Source of the DNA: Phyllostachys edulis
Lineage: Eukaryota > Streptophyta > Magnoliopsida > Poales > Poaceae
NCBI GenBank assembly: GCA_036346405.1
Contig: CM070548.1
Coordinates: 88,929,333-88,993,332, forward strand
Reading direction: 5' to 3'
Length of the DNA stretch: 64,000 nt
Shown here one piece after another: positions 32,969-44,759 of this stretch. A model generated the notes under the pieces. It was not told the origin of the DNA. It saw nothing but the letters and a program-made list of their open reading frames with translations, and did no database searches. Numbering within the stretch: the stretch's first letter is position 1; each line of letters begins with the position of its first letter. The position numbers and the translations under genes were made by a program.

Positions 32969-33736
32969 CTCCACATGTTGTAGGCCTACTGCGGCGCTTA
33001 AACTTATGCTAGCGTCTAGTTGCATATGATTCTTTGTGTATTGCTTTCCTCCTTTTGCAATCCAAGGCTGCTGAGGCCTGAGGTGCACCTTCTGTCTTGG
33101 GCGCCCTGCTCATTTGTTTTGCGTGTTTTCGTCCTCGCCTTTTTCGCCCCTTCTTCCGTGTTGTAATATATAGGTTAGTACCAGGTCAAATCAGAGAGTG
33201 AAAATTTTAGTAAACTTTATTCTCAGACACCAACTTGTGTTCTGGATTTCAGTGTGCCTAGGATGACCAGGTCGGTGAACAAGATTAACTTGTTGCGATC
33301 CTGGCAGGCTGCATCACATCACATCCCTGTTCCTGTTGCGATCCTGTTCCGAGCTGTCTATTGCTGAATGTGCCTGCCACATTAAACGATCCATATTATC
33401 TTCAGCCGGCGCCAGCCGCGGACGACCGCGTGCGAGTAGGGCAGCTAATGGGTTGAAACCAATCTAAATCTATCTCAATCCACTTTAATACAGCACATCA
33501 ACCTAACCTAGATCAGCCCACAGCTCTATCTCTAAAACCCAATTCAACATAACTTATATGCAACTCTAATCCAACCCAATTTCCTTAATATAGGTTCAAT
33601 CCATTTTTAGCCCACCCCGTCCATCCAGCCCAAGTAGTCTTGTTCCACGGAGGATTTTGAAACTAGATTTTTATTCTTTTTCGTTAGTACAAAATAGCCT
33701 CGTCTCGTCAACCCACCAATTCACTCCGTCGCCGTG
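32969..33736. other. EAF6 3' region and intergenic sequence
   Basis: The first ~200 bases after the EAF6 stop are probably 3' UTR. No canonical AATAAA is evident, but 'tgtaatatatag' near 33162 could serve. Beyond it is AT-rich sequence without a gene, up to the PEX7-like copy. Confidence 0.5.
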
Positions 33737-34350
33737 ATGCCAGTGTTCAAGGCCTCGGCGCCAAGCTTCGCCATCCTCTTCAGCCTGTTCCACGAGAGCC
33801 GCCTCCTCGCCGTTGCCTCCCAGCACTTCAGCCTTGTCGGTAACAGCCACCTCCTCGTCCTTGATCTCTTTGTCACCAGGCCTAGTGGCCCCACCCCTAC
33901 CCCGCTCTTCTCCTTCCCCACCTCTGACGCGCTCTTCGACTGCGCCTGGTTCGAATCCCACGACGCCCTCTGCGTCGCCGCCTCCGAGGACGGCTCTGCC
34001 TGCCTCTTCGACGCTACGTTGCCGCTCGCGTAGAACCTCGTTCGCCTCCTCTATGAGCACGCACGGAAGGTCCACGGCACCGATTGGAACCCTGTACACC
34101 GCGACGCCTTCCTCTCCGCCTCTTGGGACGACACGCTTAAGATCTGGAACCCTAACCGCCCTGCCCCTGTCCGCACCTTCTGCAGCCACGAGTACCGCGT
34201 TTAGGCGTGGTCGGTGTGCCACCCTGACGTATTCACGTCCGCCTTTGCCGATCGCACCGCGCGTGTTTGGGACGTGCGTGAGTCGGCTCCAACCCTCGTT
34301 ATCCCCATCCACGACCACGAGGTGCTCTCGCTCGACTGGGACAAGTACGA
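33737..34350 (+). pseudogene. Intronless, truncated PEX7 (PTS2 receptor) pseudogene
   Basis: The plus-strand frame starts MPVFKASAPSF and follows PEX7 through its first WD40 repeats: 'HDALCVAASEDGS', 'EHARKVHGTDWNPVHRDAF', 'SASWDDTLKIWN' and 'DRTARVWDVRESAP', ending near 'VLSLDWDKYD'. About 200 of the ~320 residues of the family are covered. In-frame stops occur at 34031 and 34202. The stretch has no introns and is GC-rich compared with its flanks. PEX7 is the cytosolic WD40 receptor that brings PTS2-signal proteins to peroxisomes. A long minus-strand frame over the same bases is only a shadow. Whether it is a 3'-truncated retrocopy or a fragment of an intronless gene cannot be told from here. 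Confidence 0.88.
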
Positions 34351-34516
34351 TCCCCCATCGCTCGCACAAAAGACATGGGGGGGAGCTGGTTGAGGAGCGG
34401 GATTGGTAGCGGCGCAAATCGAGGGAGGAAGGGAGCCACCGAACCCATAGAGCGAACCCTATTGTAGCACCCACGGGTTCAACTCGTTCTCAACCTAGAT
34501 TTCTGAACCCACCCCA

Positions 34517-36112
34517 TAAAGGGATACGGGTAGGCTATGCTAGCTGATAATTCAAAAATTCTACCACGTAAACCAGGATGCCATGCAAGCAAGAGATCAT
34601 AGATCGTTACCACCAGACGTGCAGTGCAGCGGAAGAAGAGTTGGAGAAGCCTGGTCCAATGAAGAGCGCGTCGATGTAGTGGCCGTAGTCGATCATTCAG
34701 CGTCCTCGCAAGTCGATCGTCTCCTCCAGCACCCTCTGCAGTTCCTTGTGAAGATCACGGATCGTCCTCGAGCGCAATAGCAACCGCATTAGCGCCTCTA
34801 CAGTATCCACACGTCCAGGGAAGGAACACCGTACGCTGGTGTGCTAGCACCAAGTCGCACGGGAAGGCTCTTTCAAGAAGATGGCGGCTAGGGATTTGGT
34901 AGTGCAACTCATGTGTATCACTCTCTCTCAATAGCCTCAAGCATATTCTTATATAGTACCCGTGACGAATCCTATCCGAACACGTTTGACGAATCGTATC
35001 AGTACTAATTTGTTCCAACCCGTTAAGTGTGTGACCCGTTAGGTTCATGTGTAATCGGTTGTGACTCAGAAACTCCTTTCCGATCATGAGTCATCAGCGG
35101 TTCCTAACAGAACATAATGATTCCCGAATATACATGAATTATATCGGACGAACCTTAATGTAATATGATCTGCGACCAAGTCCATATTACTAACGACCAG
35201 CTCGTATCTCTATACGACCAGTTTATATTTGGTCTCGACCAGTTCGTAACTCCTTACGATCAGGTTTCGACCACTTAGTGATCATATTGGATCAGCCTAC
35301 AACCAGCTCATATCTCTAGTCGACTAGTCCGTATCTAATCGAACTAAACGACCTGCTCATGTATTCTCCTTTTACCTCACGATATTTGGTTGAACTCCAG
35401 GAGAGATGTTATGTCATCCATGGACTGTTCAATACTTTCTCGATCACGTGTCGGATAACTTCACGTGGTCGAACACTTTGACCGCTAGTGGCATGGCCAT
35501 GCACTTTCTTTATCCAACCACATTGAGGGGCCTAGAGATATCTCTCCTATTATGTTAGGAGGGGCAAATCACATATCCGACCAGCCACATTCCTCCGTAT
35601 GTTTCATAGCATACCTGAAAGTTGCCTTTATAACTACTCAGTTACGGAGTAGCGTTTGGCAACCCCAAAGTATACTCTTACGCATGTAGGAAACCATGCT
35701 GATATCAGGTATGAGGATTATACATCATCATTGCTTGAGACCAGCCGACGATACATAAAATCATAACAATCTTAACAGTGTCTCAAAGTGGGTCAATCCA
35801 ACCCCATGTTCTCAAACATGTGTTCACATTATTGATTCGATATCCCTACATCCATGACCGGTGAAACATGTTCATCAATCAATACATGTGCTGGTCGATA
35901 GGATCATCGGTGTTCCGACCAGTGACATCCGACTAGGAATACTTTTAGAATGGCATCATATAAGTTAAAAGAGTTTCACCAACAAGTCACATACTTGTCA
36001 ATCTTATAACCAATGATTCATCCAAGGAACAGAATAATATTTATTCAATAACTCATAAACATGGACGTGATACAATCATATCTATGATTGCCTCTAGGGC
36101 ATATCACTAACA
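34517..36112 (-). repeat. 3' LTR of copia A
   Basis: 1596-bp repeat; its first ~830 bases align with 51068-51896, and a later part with 63829-64000. Differences are mostly C/T and A/G transitions. CGACCAG/CGACTAG words recur between about 35170 and 35350. Confidence 0.9.
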
Positions 36113-36128
36113 GTCTCCCACTTGCACT
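36113..36128 (-). promoter_or_regulatory. Polypurine tract of copia A
   Basis: The minus strand reads AAGTGGGAGAC immediately before the 3' LTR start (TGTTAGTG), the expected plus-strand priming site. Confidence 0.75.
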
Positions 36129-36371
36129 AGAGTCAATCATATAGGAATCTTATACCCATTGCTCTTGTGTGCGCCTCATGCTCAGGCTGCAGGAGAGACT
36201 TTATCAATGGATCAAAAATATTCAAATCCGTGTGCACTTTGCATATCTTCACATCACCTCTCTCAACGATCTCGCTAATGATGTGATATCGTCAAAGTAT
36301 GTGCTTGGACTTTTGATGCTATCTAGGCTCCTTAGCTTGTGCAATGGCTCCACTATTATCACAATAGAGAT

Positions 36372-36953
36372 CTATTGGACTAGAAGTACTAGAAACCACA
36401 CTCGGTTCATAAATGAACTTCCTAATCCATACAACCTCTTTTGCAGTGCAGCTTTCGAAGCCGCAATGTATTCAGCCTCTGTTGTAGAATCAGCAACCGT
36501 TCCCTGCTTGGAACTCTTCCAGCTTACTACTCCTCCATTCAAACAAAACATAAACCCTGATTGCGATCTGAAATCATCCTTGTCGGTTTGGAAGCTAGCA
36601 TCGGTGTAACCATTTACGACCAACTCTTCCTCACCTCCATACACAAGAAATACATCCTTAGTCCTTCTCAAGTACTTAAGGATATTCTTGACTGCTATCC
36701 AATGACCTTCACCTGGATCTGACTGATAACTGCTCGTAACACTTAGAGCAGACGACACATCTGGTCGTGTACATAGCATGACATATATGATAGATCCTAT
36801 AGCCGAAGCATATGAGATTCTACTCATTTTGTCTCGCTCATCAGTGGTCGTAGGACACTGACTCTTGCTAAGATTAATGCCATGTGCCATGGGCAAGAAA
36901 CCTTTCTTAGAATCTTGTATGTTGAACCGTTTCAACACTTTGTCTATGTACAT
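36372..36953 (-). pseudogene. Copia A RT end and RNase H
   Basis: The minus-strand frame begins MYIDKVLKRFNIQDSKKG, the usual copia RT-RNase H linker, and includes 'SYASAIGSIIYVMLCTRPDV', the RNase H motif GYTDASFQ and 'SWKSSKQGTVADSTTEAEYI'. Compared with the family a short piece is missing between this frame and the RT frame at 36971, with a frameshift. The C-terminal end is shifted out of frame after about residue 175. Confidence 0.85.
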
Positions 36954-36970
36954 ATCCTGGCTTAATCCAA

Positions 36971-37729
36971 TTAGCCTTTTAGATCTATCTCTGCATCTCC
37001 TAAATCTTTCATTGAGAAACTATTTCTTAATGAAGTTTTAACAAATTCAAGCATTGGAATATCATTTTCGACCAGTAGTATGTCATCCACATACAAGATC
37101 AGAAACACAAGCTTGCTCCCACTAACCTTCTTGTAAACATAAGGTTCTTCTTCGTTCTTGATGAAGTCAAACCCTTTGACCACTTCATCAAAACGAATGT
37201 TCCAACTCCGAAATGCTTGCTTCAATCCATAAATGGATTTATTAAGCTTGCATACCTTTCTAGCTTCCTTTGGATCGATAAAACCTTCAGGCTGTGTCAT
37301 ATACACGTCCTCACTTAGGTTTCCATTTAGGAAAGCCGTTTTGACATTCATATGCCATATCTCATAATCGAAATATGCAGCAATAGCTAGAATGATTCGG
37401 ATAGACTTAAGCATAGCGACGGGCGAGAAGGTTTCATCATAATCAACACCTTGAATTTGTTTGAAACCTTTTGCGATCAATCGTGCTTTATGAATGTGAA
37501 CATTTCCATCCATATCTATCTTTCTCTTAAAAATCCATTTACACTCAATATTTTTAACACCATCAAGTGCATCAACCAAGTTCCAAACTTGATTGTCATA
37601 CATGGAATTTATTTTGGATCTCATGGCTTCATGCCATGACTCAAAGTCTGGGTCCACCATTGCTTCCACATAAGTTTTAGGCTCATCATTATTCAATAAT
37701 AAAACGCCATGCACATACCTTATAGGCAA
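36971..37729 (-). pseudogene. Copia A reverse transcriptase
   Basis: 252 residues in frame: 'WNLVDALDGVKNIECKWIFK', 'ARLIAKGFKQIQGVDYDETF', 'MNVKTAFLNGNLSEDVYM', 'SIYGLKQAFRSWN' and the catalytic LYVDDILL. It ends just after 'LRNSFSMKDLGDAE', where a deletion breaks the frame. Copia RT synthesises cDNA in cytoplasmic particles; this copy is inactive. The further region 37730-38112 is a decayed end of integrase, up to the copia B insertion. Confidence 0.88.
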
Positions 37730-39010
37730 TTGATGTGGCCTTTTTTTTTATGTATGTGGGGCTGATGCCTCATCTACAGGTTCAACAACATTTTATTCAT
37801 TCTGTAGAGGTTCAATGGGAGTTGAAACATTTTTAGATGGTTTCTAAATTTCTTCAAGTTGCACCTTGCTCCCACTGACTTCTTTGGAAAGAAACTCTTT
37901 CTCCAAAAATACACCATTACGTGCAACAAACACTTTGTTATCAACCCGATTATAAAAATAATATCCTTTAGTTTCCTTAGGATACCCCCACAAAGAAACA
38001 CTTATTGGACTTGGGTGTGAGTTTATCAGACGTTAAACGTTTGACATATACCTCACAACCCCATACCCTGAGAAAAGACAATCCAGGACACTTCCCGGTC
38101 CATATCTCATATTGTGGATATTATGGGGATATGCTCATGATCTTAAGATGATGATACAATTGGCAATGGCTTTTGCGGTTTGTCGATTCAAGCGTTTTTG
38201 GCAAAGAATCTGAACTGTCAGGTCATTGGTGGTCAGATCGGCCATTTCGGCGGTCAGACCGGCCATACCTCGAATAGTTTTTTGGTTAAGTCCCAGGGGC
38301 GGTCAGACCAGCCAGAACGACGGTCTGACCAATTTTGACTTGTTTCGTCGAGTTGTTTGGCGATGCTTGTTGGGTTAGTTTAAGGTCATGAGTTTCAGTG
38401 CATATGTGTTGCATGATGCATGTTTTCACTAACGTGGGTCAAGTTGTGAAGAACTTGTTCCCGTTTTCAATTTATTTGTCTATTGGTGTGCAGGTGGCTT
38501 GCAGGTCAACGACAGTCAACGGCGAGGAGGATCGGGACTAAGCTTGGAGAGCTGAGGTCCAGAACGATCAAGGATGCCGGGTGAGGTCAATTGACTCAGC
38601 ATGGCGCATAATGGACGAGGTTGATCGAACGAGCAGTTCGATGCAGCTGGTTGGATCAAGCGGCGTGGGGGTCGGTGCAAGTGCCATGGAGGTTCCGGTG
38701 GGATCCGGATGAGAGAGACTTGCCGACACGATGAGAGCCGTTGGATCAACCTACACGTGGCGAAGCATGGGAGTGCTTCGCGCAGTTCGGACTCGGTCTT
38801 TGGAAAAGATCGAGAAGGGGTATTTTGGTAATTTTACCAAATACCGCCTTGGTGACCTTTTGCCAACCCACGGCGCAAGACGGAGCGTGGTGAAGCGGAT
38901 TAGGTCAAGAGAGTTGAAGACAATGCTTTAAAATACGTGCGTGTGTGACTCGTTTGTGTTGGGCCTTAAAGGGAGCCCATTAGGGTTAACTCTCTAGAAG
39001 CTAGGCCTCC

Positions 39011-39018
39011 ATATAAAT
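39011..39018 (+). promoter_or_regulatory. TATA box in copia B 5' LTR
   Basis: 'atataaatag' within 'cctccatataaataggggtgg', followed 40-50 bases later by a likely transcription start region. It is a typical plant LTR promoter. Confidence 0.6.
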
Positions 39019-39249
39019 AGGGGTGGCTGTTGTGATAGAGCACTGAAGCACTTCATTTGTAAACCCTAGTTTGGTTTTAGGGTATTAGAGAAACACGAGA
39101 GGCTTAGGGCTCTAGGGAGATGAGTTGAGTTGTGTGCTCATGGATTGAGCTTTGTCCTCCATAGATGGAGTGGCTATAAACCCTCTCAACCTCAAATCAA
39201 TCTATGGATGATTCCCAAAGATGAGCCTCTTTTGCGTTCTTGCTCTCAG

Positions 39250-39905
39250 TGGCGAACGCAGGACATAAATAGAGGGGGTGCTCAACCTATTTCGTTTTTT
39301 CGTGGGTGGCAGAAGACACTCCCTTTCCCCATCTCTTCTGCCGCAGCCCGCAGTGGCGCCACCACTCCTGCTGGCTTCATGGCGGCCTCCGCCCTCCCGG
39401 CCTCGTGTCGCCGCCTCCTCTTGGCTTGGCAGGCAGGCGCCTCCCTATTTGCTCGGTGCTTGCCGCCTCGTCCTCTCCTACCTCCGGCCGCCGCCACTGC
39501 TTCTTGCTTACGTCAAGCCTGCCGCCTCGGCCTCCGTGGCTGGCCGCCTCGGCCTCTCGGAGTCTCGGTTGCTCGCCGGTCGCCCGCCTCCTCTCGGCCG
39601 CCTCGGCCTCGCCCTCGGTGGCCGCGCTTCTCGCCTCGCCCTCGGCTAGTTGCTGGTGGCTCGGTGGCTCAGTCCTCCGTCCTCCCGAAGCGCTCATCGC
39701 CTCGCCCACTGCCCCCGTTCGCCACTCGCCCGTTGTCGCCGTCGATGGAGCAGGGGTTACCAGGCGCCGCCGATGGAGCGGTCTTTGGCGCCTCACAAGA
39801 CCGGTGGTGCCTCCGCCCCTGCTTGCTCTATATTTGAGATTTTAGAGGTTTCTTTGATCTATTGCTTTTTGGTTGGTTTCGTGCCCTCTTCTACCTTGCT
39901 GTGAC
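39250..39905. other. GC-rich insert of unknown origin in copia B LTR
   Basis: Very C/G-rich sequence of 'gcctcggcctc' words in an otherwise AT-rich LTR. It starts 'cagtggcgaacgcagg', a word often found at ends of grass hAT-like or related elements. Reading frames are Pro/Ser/Arg-rich in several phases, so none is convincing. No right terminus or target duplication was found. Confidence 0.45.
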
Positions 39906-40447
39906 ATGTGGGAACATATCTAAGATCACCTAGATCATCAATCTCTCACGAGCAAGGTATGGATCAAGTTTTCGTTTTTGCCCAGTTTTGAACCTTCCTT
40001 CGGTAAAATAGAAAAAGGTTGAAACTTTGACGTGGATCTACTCATTCGTTGCTTGGAATAGGTTCCTAATATCCTTAGGAAGGTGTGTTCCAATTTTGGT
40101 CAAGTTTGACCGTGTAGATCAAAAGTTAGACCGATTTTTGTTTTGGTTTTGGGTTGTCTGTGCTGTTTCTGGTCAGGGCCGGTCAGACCGATTTCCTAAC
40201 GCCGGTCAAACCGCCCGTCGGCCTGACCGAATTTTTGCCGAGGGTCTAACCGTTTACCAGATTACAGTTTGGTCTTTTTGGTTCTCTTCTTTGGGGTTTT
40301 TGGTTCAAGTTCAACACAAGTCTTCTGCTGTTGATCCTCATAGCTCTCATAGCTATTGGGGTGAATCTGGTGTTGAATCTAAACGAGGTGAAAATTAGGT
40401 GAGTTCCTATTCACCCCCCCCTCTAGACGCCTTTCCGGTCCTACAAT

Positions 40448-40460
40448 TGGTATCAGAGCC
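40448..40460 (+). promoter_or_regulatory. Primer-binding site of copia B
   Basis: TGGTATCAGAGCC, a perfect complement of the initiator tRNA-Met 3' end, two bases after the 5' LTR. Confidence 0.9.
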
Positions 40461-40501
40461 CGGTTAGCTCTTCTCATAGATCTTAACCGGTCTTTGGAGC
40501 C

Positions 40502-42975
40502 ATGGCGACTGACAACTATTCAACCAAACCACCTGTTTTCGATGGAGTTGATTTTGCTTACTGGAAGGCACGAATGCATGCCTACATCGAGACTCAAGGG
40601 CACGCTATTTGGCTTAAGGTCAAAAATCCATATGTTGTGCCAATCAATGACGATGTGATCACTCCAGATGTTGAGGCTAATAGCAAAGCTCACAACTTCT
40701 TGATCCAAGGCCTTAGTCGATCTGAGTTTGAGCGTGTGGCTCATTTGAGGTCTGCTCACGAGATCTGGAGGACTCTTTGTGACTACCACGAGGGTTCTAC
40801 TACGATCAAGGAAGTGAGACAGAACCAGCTCAAGAAAGAATACTCCAAGATCGAGCAAAGGCCTGGTGAGTCTTTAGATGAGCTGTGGGGGAGGTTCTCC
40901 AAGATTCTTCATGACCTACGTGCAGTAGATCTTGTTTTCACTGAGTCTAAGAACGCACGCCAGCTTTTGGGTGCTCTTGATGTGAAGGTCTGAGGGATGA
41001 AGATCACATCCATCAATGACAACACTGTCATGAGTGAGCTTACCATGGATAAGCTCTACTCGAGGTTGAAGATGCATGAGATTGACTTCATCTCGCGTCT
41101 CCCCAAGACAGAGTCGATGGCTTTGGTGGTCGACCCATCTTAGGGTAGTTCTTCTGATTCATTGGATTTTAGCTCATCTGGTTTTTCTTTATCCGCTTTG
41201 CATTCTTTGAGCGATGAGTAGCTAGAGAAGCTACCTGAAGATGACCTAGCCCTCCTATCCACAAAATTCACGAGAGCCTACAACAAGGTGAGGTTCAGGA
41301 AGAGAGGTGGCCCTGTTACCTGCTTTGAGTATGGTGAGCCAAACCACATTCGGTCCAATTGCCCCAAGCTTAAGGGCAAGGAGGAGGAGAACTTTCGGAG
41401 GCGTCCTCAAGCTCGAGATGTAAAAGTCAAGAAGCCCAACTACTGAAAGTTCGTTAACCGGGTCCTTGTCTCTCTTGAGAATGTTGATATGAGCGATGTG
41501 GAGTCGGGGACAGAGGACGACGAGGATGATTCTCATGGCAAGAAGAAGGCCCATGATTTCACTGGTATGTGCTTCATGGCTAGGGACAGCCACGACGTCG
41601 ACTCCTTCAACAACGACGAGCTCTTCAGCGATCCCGACGAGGTATGCCCCTCACCAAATGAGATGAAATGTGCATTGATTGCTGTTGAACGAAAACTGAA
41701 TAAGCAAGCTAAAATGATTAAGAAACAGGATTTCATGATTGACAACTTGAACCTAGAAGTGGTTAGGCTCAAATCCATTAATCCTGCTGATGATTGTGAT
41801 TCTTGCTCTAGCTTGCTTAATGAACTAGCAAATCTGAAATCTGCTCATTCCTCTATTGCTAATCAACTGAAAGATGCTTTTGATGAACTAGATTCTCTCA
41901 AGTCGAGTCTTAGTCATGTTTGCATGGATGCTATCGCTCTAGATGTGACTGCTGTAGATGCTATTCATTCATCTTGCTCAAATTGTGCATTACTTGAGTT
42001 GAAATTGGATAGTGCTACTAAAGAATTGCAGAAATTTGATGCTAGTCACATGTGTTCTCATTGTGAGGATAGTAGGATTAAAATGAAGGAGATGATTGAA
42101 ATGGTTCTTCATTCTAAAACTGCTTCATGTGAAAACTGTATTAAACTCACAATTGAGAATGATGCTTTAAACAAGACTCTAGAGGAGAAATCTAAAATTG
42201 AACAATCATGTCCATGATTGTTTCCAAGAAAGTTGTTGATTCTGCTTCTTGTGTTTTTTGTGCTGAAGTTGGACTAAATGTAGATAAGATACAAGAGGCA
42301 TTTAGAGTCAAGTTCAAAGAGCAGTTGGATAGGATTAGGAATGCTTCCTGTGTGTCTTGTGAGGCTTTGAAGGTTGAGACAGCTTGTTATAAGGAAAGGT
42401 ATAATAGGGCTATCAAGTCAAACAAGTGTGTCTCATGTAAGGAGTTAGCCAAAGAAAATGACTATCTTAAAAGGACTCTTGAGAGATTTTCTAGTGGGAA
42501 GAAGAACCTAAACATGATCCTTGATCAATCTAAGGTGAGTGTGAACAATAGTGGCCTAGGATTTAATTCCTTAGAGAATTCTAAGAATCACCCACCTAAG
42601 GTTGTGAGAGTTGTTAAGAGTGGCTTATTTGAGGTAGAATCTCCTGAGTCATCTAAGATAATTTTTAGATCTGCAGGTTTGGCCCAAAATCCTTCTAGCA
42701 AGACAGATGCTTCTAAGTCAGTTGATCAGACCTCTCAGAAGGTCAAGTATCACTGCACTTTTTGCAAGAATGATGGTCACATAGTTGAGTTCTGCTTCCG
42801 TAGAGCTAAGAGTGAGAGGAAGGAGAGAGTGCATGTTTTGAGGTCCATTCGAGGAGTTTCTACACCTACGACAGTCTCTAGACCTAGACAGCCTGTCTTT
42901 CCTATTAGACATAGGCCTAGGTTTGTAGATGATTTTTTGACTCCTTTGGTGGCTCTAGGCAGCGTTTTGGGTTAG
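40502..42975 (+). pseudogene. Copia B gag with coiled-coil extension
   Basis: Starts MATDNYSTKPPVFDGVDFAY, a UBN2-type copia gag, with 'RPGESLDELWGRFSKILHDL' further on. A first knuckle (CFEYGEPNHIRSNC) has Tyr in place of its second Cys. From 41489 to about 42750 follows a long Leu/Lys/Glu-rich coiled-coil part with regularly spaced CxxC pairs (CDSC, CSNC, CSHC, CENC), then a proper knuckle CTFCKNDGHIVEFC. Stops at 40991, 41141, 41219 and 41444 lie in the original frame; frame shifts occur near 42210 and 42950. Gag forms the cytoplasmic particle. Confidence 0.82.
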
Positions 42976-43211
42976 GATATCGTGAGGAGAAACCACGAGT
43001 AGCATCTAGACAGGGGGAGTACCGATCTTTTGGTAGATCGATTCGGAGAGGTCTAGGTGTTGCTCGTGCGCATTCTTATGATTATCACACTAACCATTTT
43101 ATTGCTGCTTCTTCTCCGGTTCCTAAACATCGTGTGGCTCAGTACTGGATTCCCAAGTCTTTTATCACTAACCCCAGTACTGAGGTACAAATGTTCCCTG
43201 CTTATGCCCCG

Positions 43212-44759
43212 TAGGTCCGTCGTGCAAGGAAGGAGGACATATGGCTTGTTGACTCTGGATGTTCTCGACACATGACTAGAGATTCTATATGGTTCTCCTC
43301 CCTCACACGTGCATCTGGCAACGAGTTGATCACATTTGGGGATGCTTCTACCGGGACCGTGACAGCCAAGGGCACAGTGCGCGTCAACAACAACTTCATG
43401 CTTAAAGACGTCGCTTTGGTAAGTAAGCTAAGTTATAATCTGCTGTCTGTTTCTCAGCTTCTTGATGAGGGTCTAGAAGTGAGGTTTAAATGTGGTAAGT
43501 GTAGAGTTCTAGACTCCTCAGGTGTGCTTGTCTTTGAGATCTCTAGGTTTGAGAAGATCTTTTGTGCTAATTTCAGTATCTCTTCTGCTTCCAGCCCTAG
43601 GTGTCTTGTAGCTTCTGATTCTCATGATTTAGTGTTGTGGCACCGTAGGCTTGGACACATAGGCTTTGACCATTTGACCAGGATCAGTAGCAAGGACTTG
43701 ATTAGAGGGTTGCCTAAGCTTAAGCCTATTAGAGACCTTGTGTGCACTCCCTGTAGACATGGTAAGATGGTTTCTGCTTCTCATCCACCTCTTACTTTAG
43801 TGATGACCGATGGACCTGGGCAGCTCTTGCACTTAGACACTATTGGCCCTTCTAGAGTTCAGTCTGTAGGAGGGAAGTGGTATGTGCTTGTCATTGTGGA
43901 TGATTTCTCCAGGTATTCATGGGTATATTTTCTGGTTTCTAAGGATAAGGCTTTTGGCTTCTTTAGGGAGTTGGTTCTTAGATTAGCTGTTGATCTCCCT
44001 GGAGCCTTGAGAACCATTAGGAGTGACAATGGCACAGAGTTCAAGAACTTTTCTTTCGCCACATTCTGCACTAAGAGAGGACTTGAGCACCAGTTCTCCT
44101 CACCTAGAGTTCCTCAGCAGAATTGGGTTGTAGAAAGGAAGAACAGGACCCTTGTAGAGATGGCTAGGACTATGCTAGATGAGCATAGCACTCCTAGGAG
44201 GTTTTGGGCTGAGACGATCTCTACTGCTTGTTATGTGTCTAATAGGGTTTTCTTGAGATCTGTCATAGACAAGACTTCTTTTGAGCTTAGATTTGGTCAT
44301 AGGTTTAGATTCTCTCATTTCAAAATTTTTGGTTGCAAGTGCTTCATTCTTAAACTTGGCAACTTGGGTAAATTTGAATCTAGATGTTATGATGGTATTT
44401 TTCTTGGATATCCTGCTCATTCTCGTGGCTATCGCGTATTTAATTTGGATACTAACAAAATTGTTGAGACTTGTGAAGTCACTTTTGATGAGGCTAGTCC
44501 TGGTACTAGACCCGATGCTGCAGGTACACAGGTTCCTGATATTCGAGAAAGCATCTTCATCGACAATGACTCTAAGGATGAGGACCCAATCCATCCTCAA
44601 GGCACTACTGAGATAGTTGGAGAGCCTGCTTCTACATCACCAGCTTCAGGAGAGCAGCCACCTCCCACTTTCACCGGCGCGACGAGTGGCTCTGCTCCTA
44701 CCTCCACAACCCATGAGGTAGAGGCCACATCTACACCAGGACCTCCTCTTCATATTTAG
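43212..44759 (+). pseudogene. Copia B protease - integrase
   Basis: A TAG at 43212 precedes the protease active site LVDSGCSRHM. The next frame holds the GAG-pre-integrase zinc-binding region (WHRRLGHIGF ... CTPCRHGK) and the integrase core with Asp in HLDTIGP, Asp in IRSDNGTEF and Glu in 'VVERKNRTL', so DDE is kept. It ends at a TAG at 44757. The integrase C-terminal region is followed by a Pro/Ser/Thr-rich linker leading to RT. The protease and integrase residues are intact, so damage is by stop codons alone. Confidence 0.85.

Larger units (their letters stand above)
38113..40445 (+). repeat. 5' LTR of copia B, with a GC-rich internal segment
   Basis: 2333 bp. It contains GGTCAGACCGGCC-type palindromic words (38220-38330, 40180-40230), a TATA box at 39011, and a C/G-rich segment (about 39250-39905) beginning 'cagtggcgaacgcagg' that looks like a separate insertion. 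Confidence 0.75.

Noticed and set aside
33671..34474. 267-residue minus-strand frame
   Set aside because: It is the shadow of the PEX7-like plus-strand sequence; the plus strand has clear WD40 homology and the minus frame is Arg/Glu/Gly low-complexity.
34583..35087. Frames in the copia A LTR (65 and 110 residues, repeated at 51132-51638)
   Set aside because: They lie in LTR sequence and are not conserved between the two copies.
39130..39904. 235-residue Pro/Arg/Ser-rich frame in the copia B LTR
   Set aside because: Several phases and both strands are equally open because of GC-rich composition; no domain recognised.
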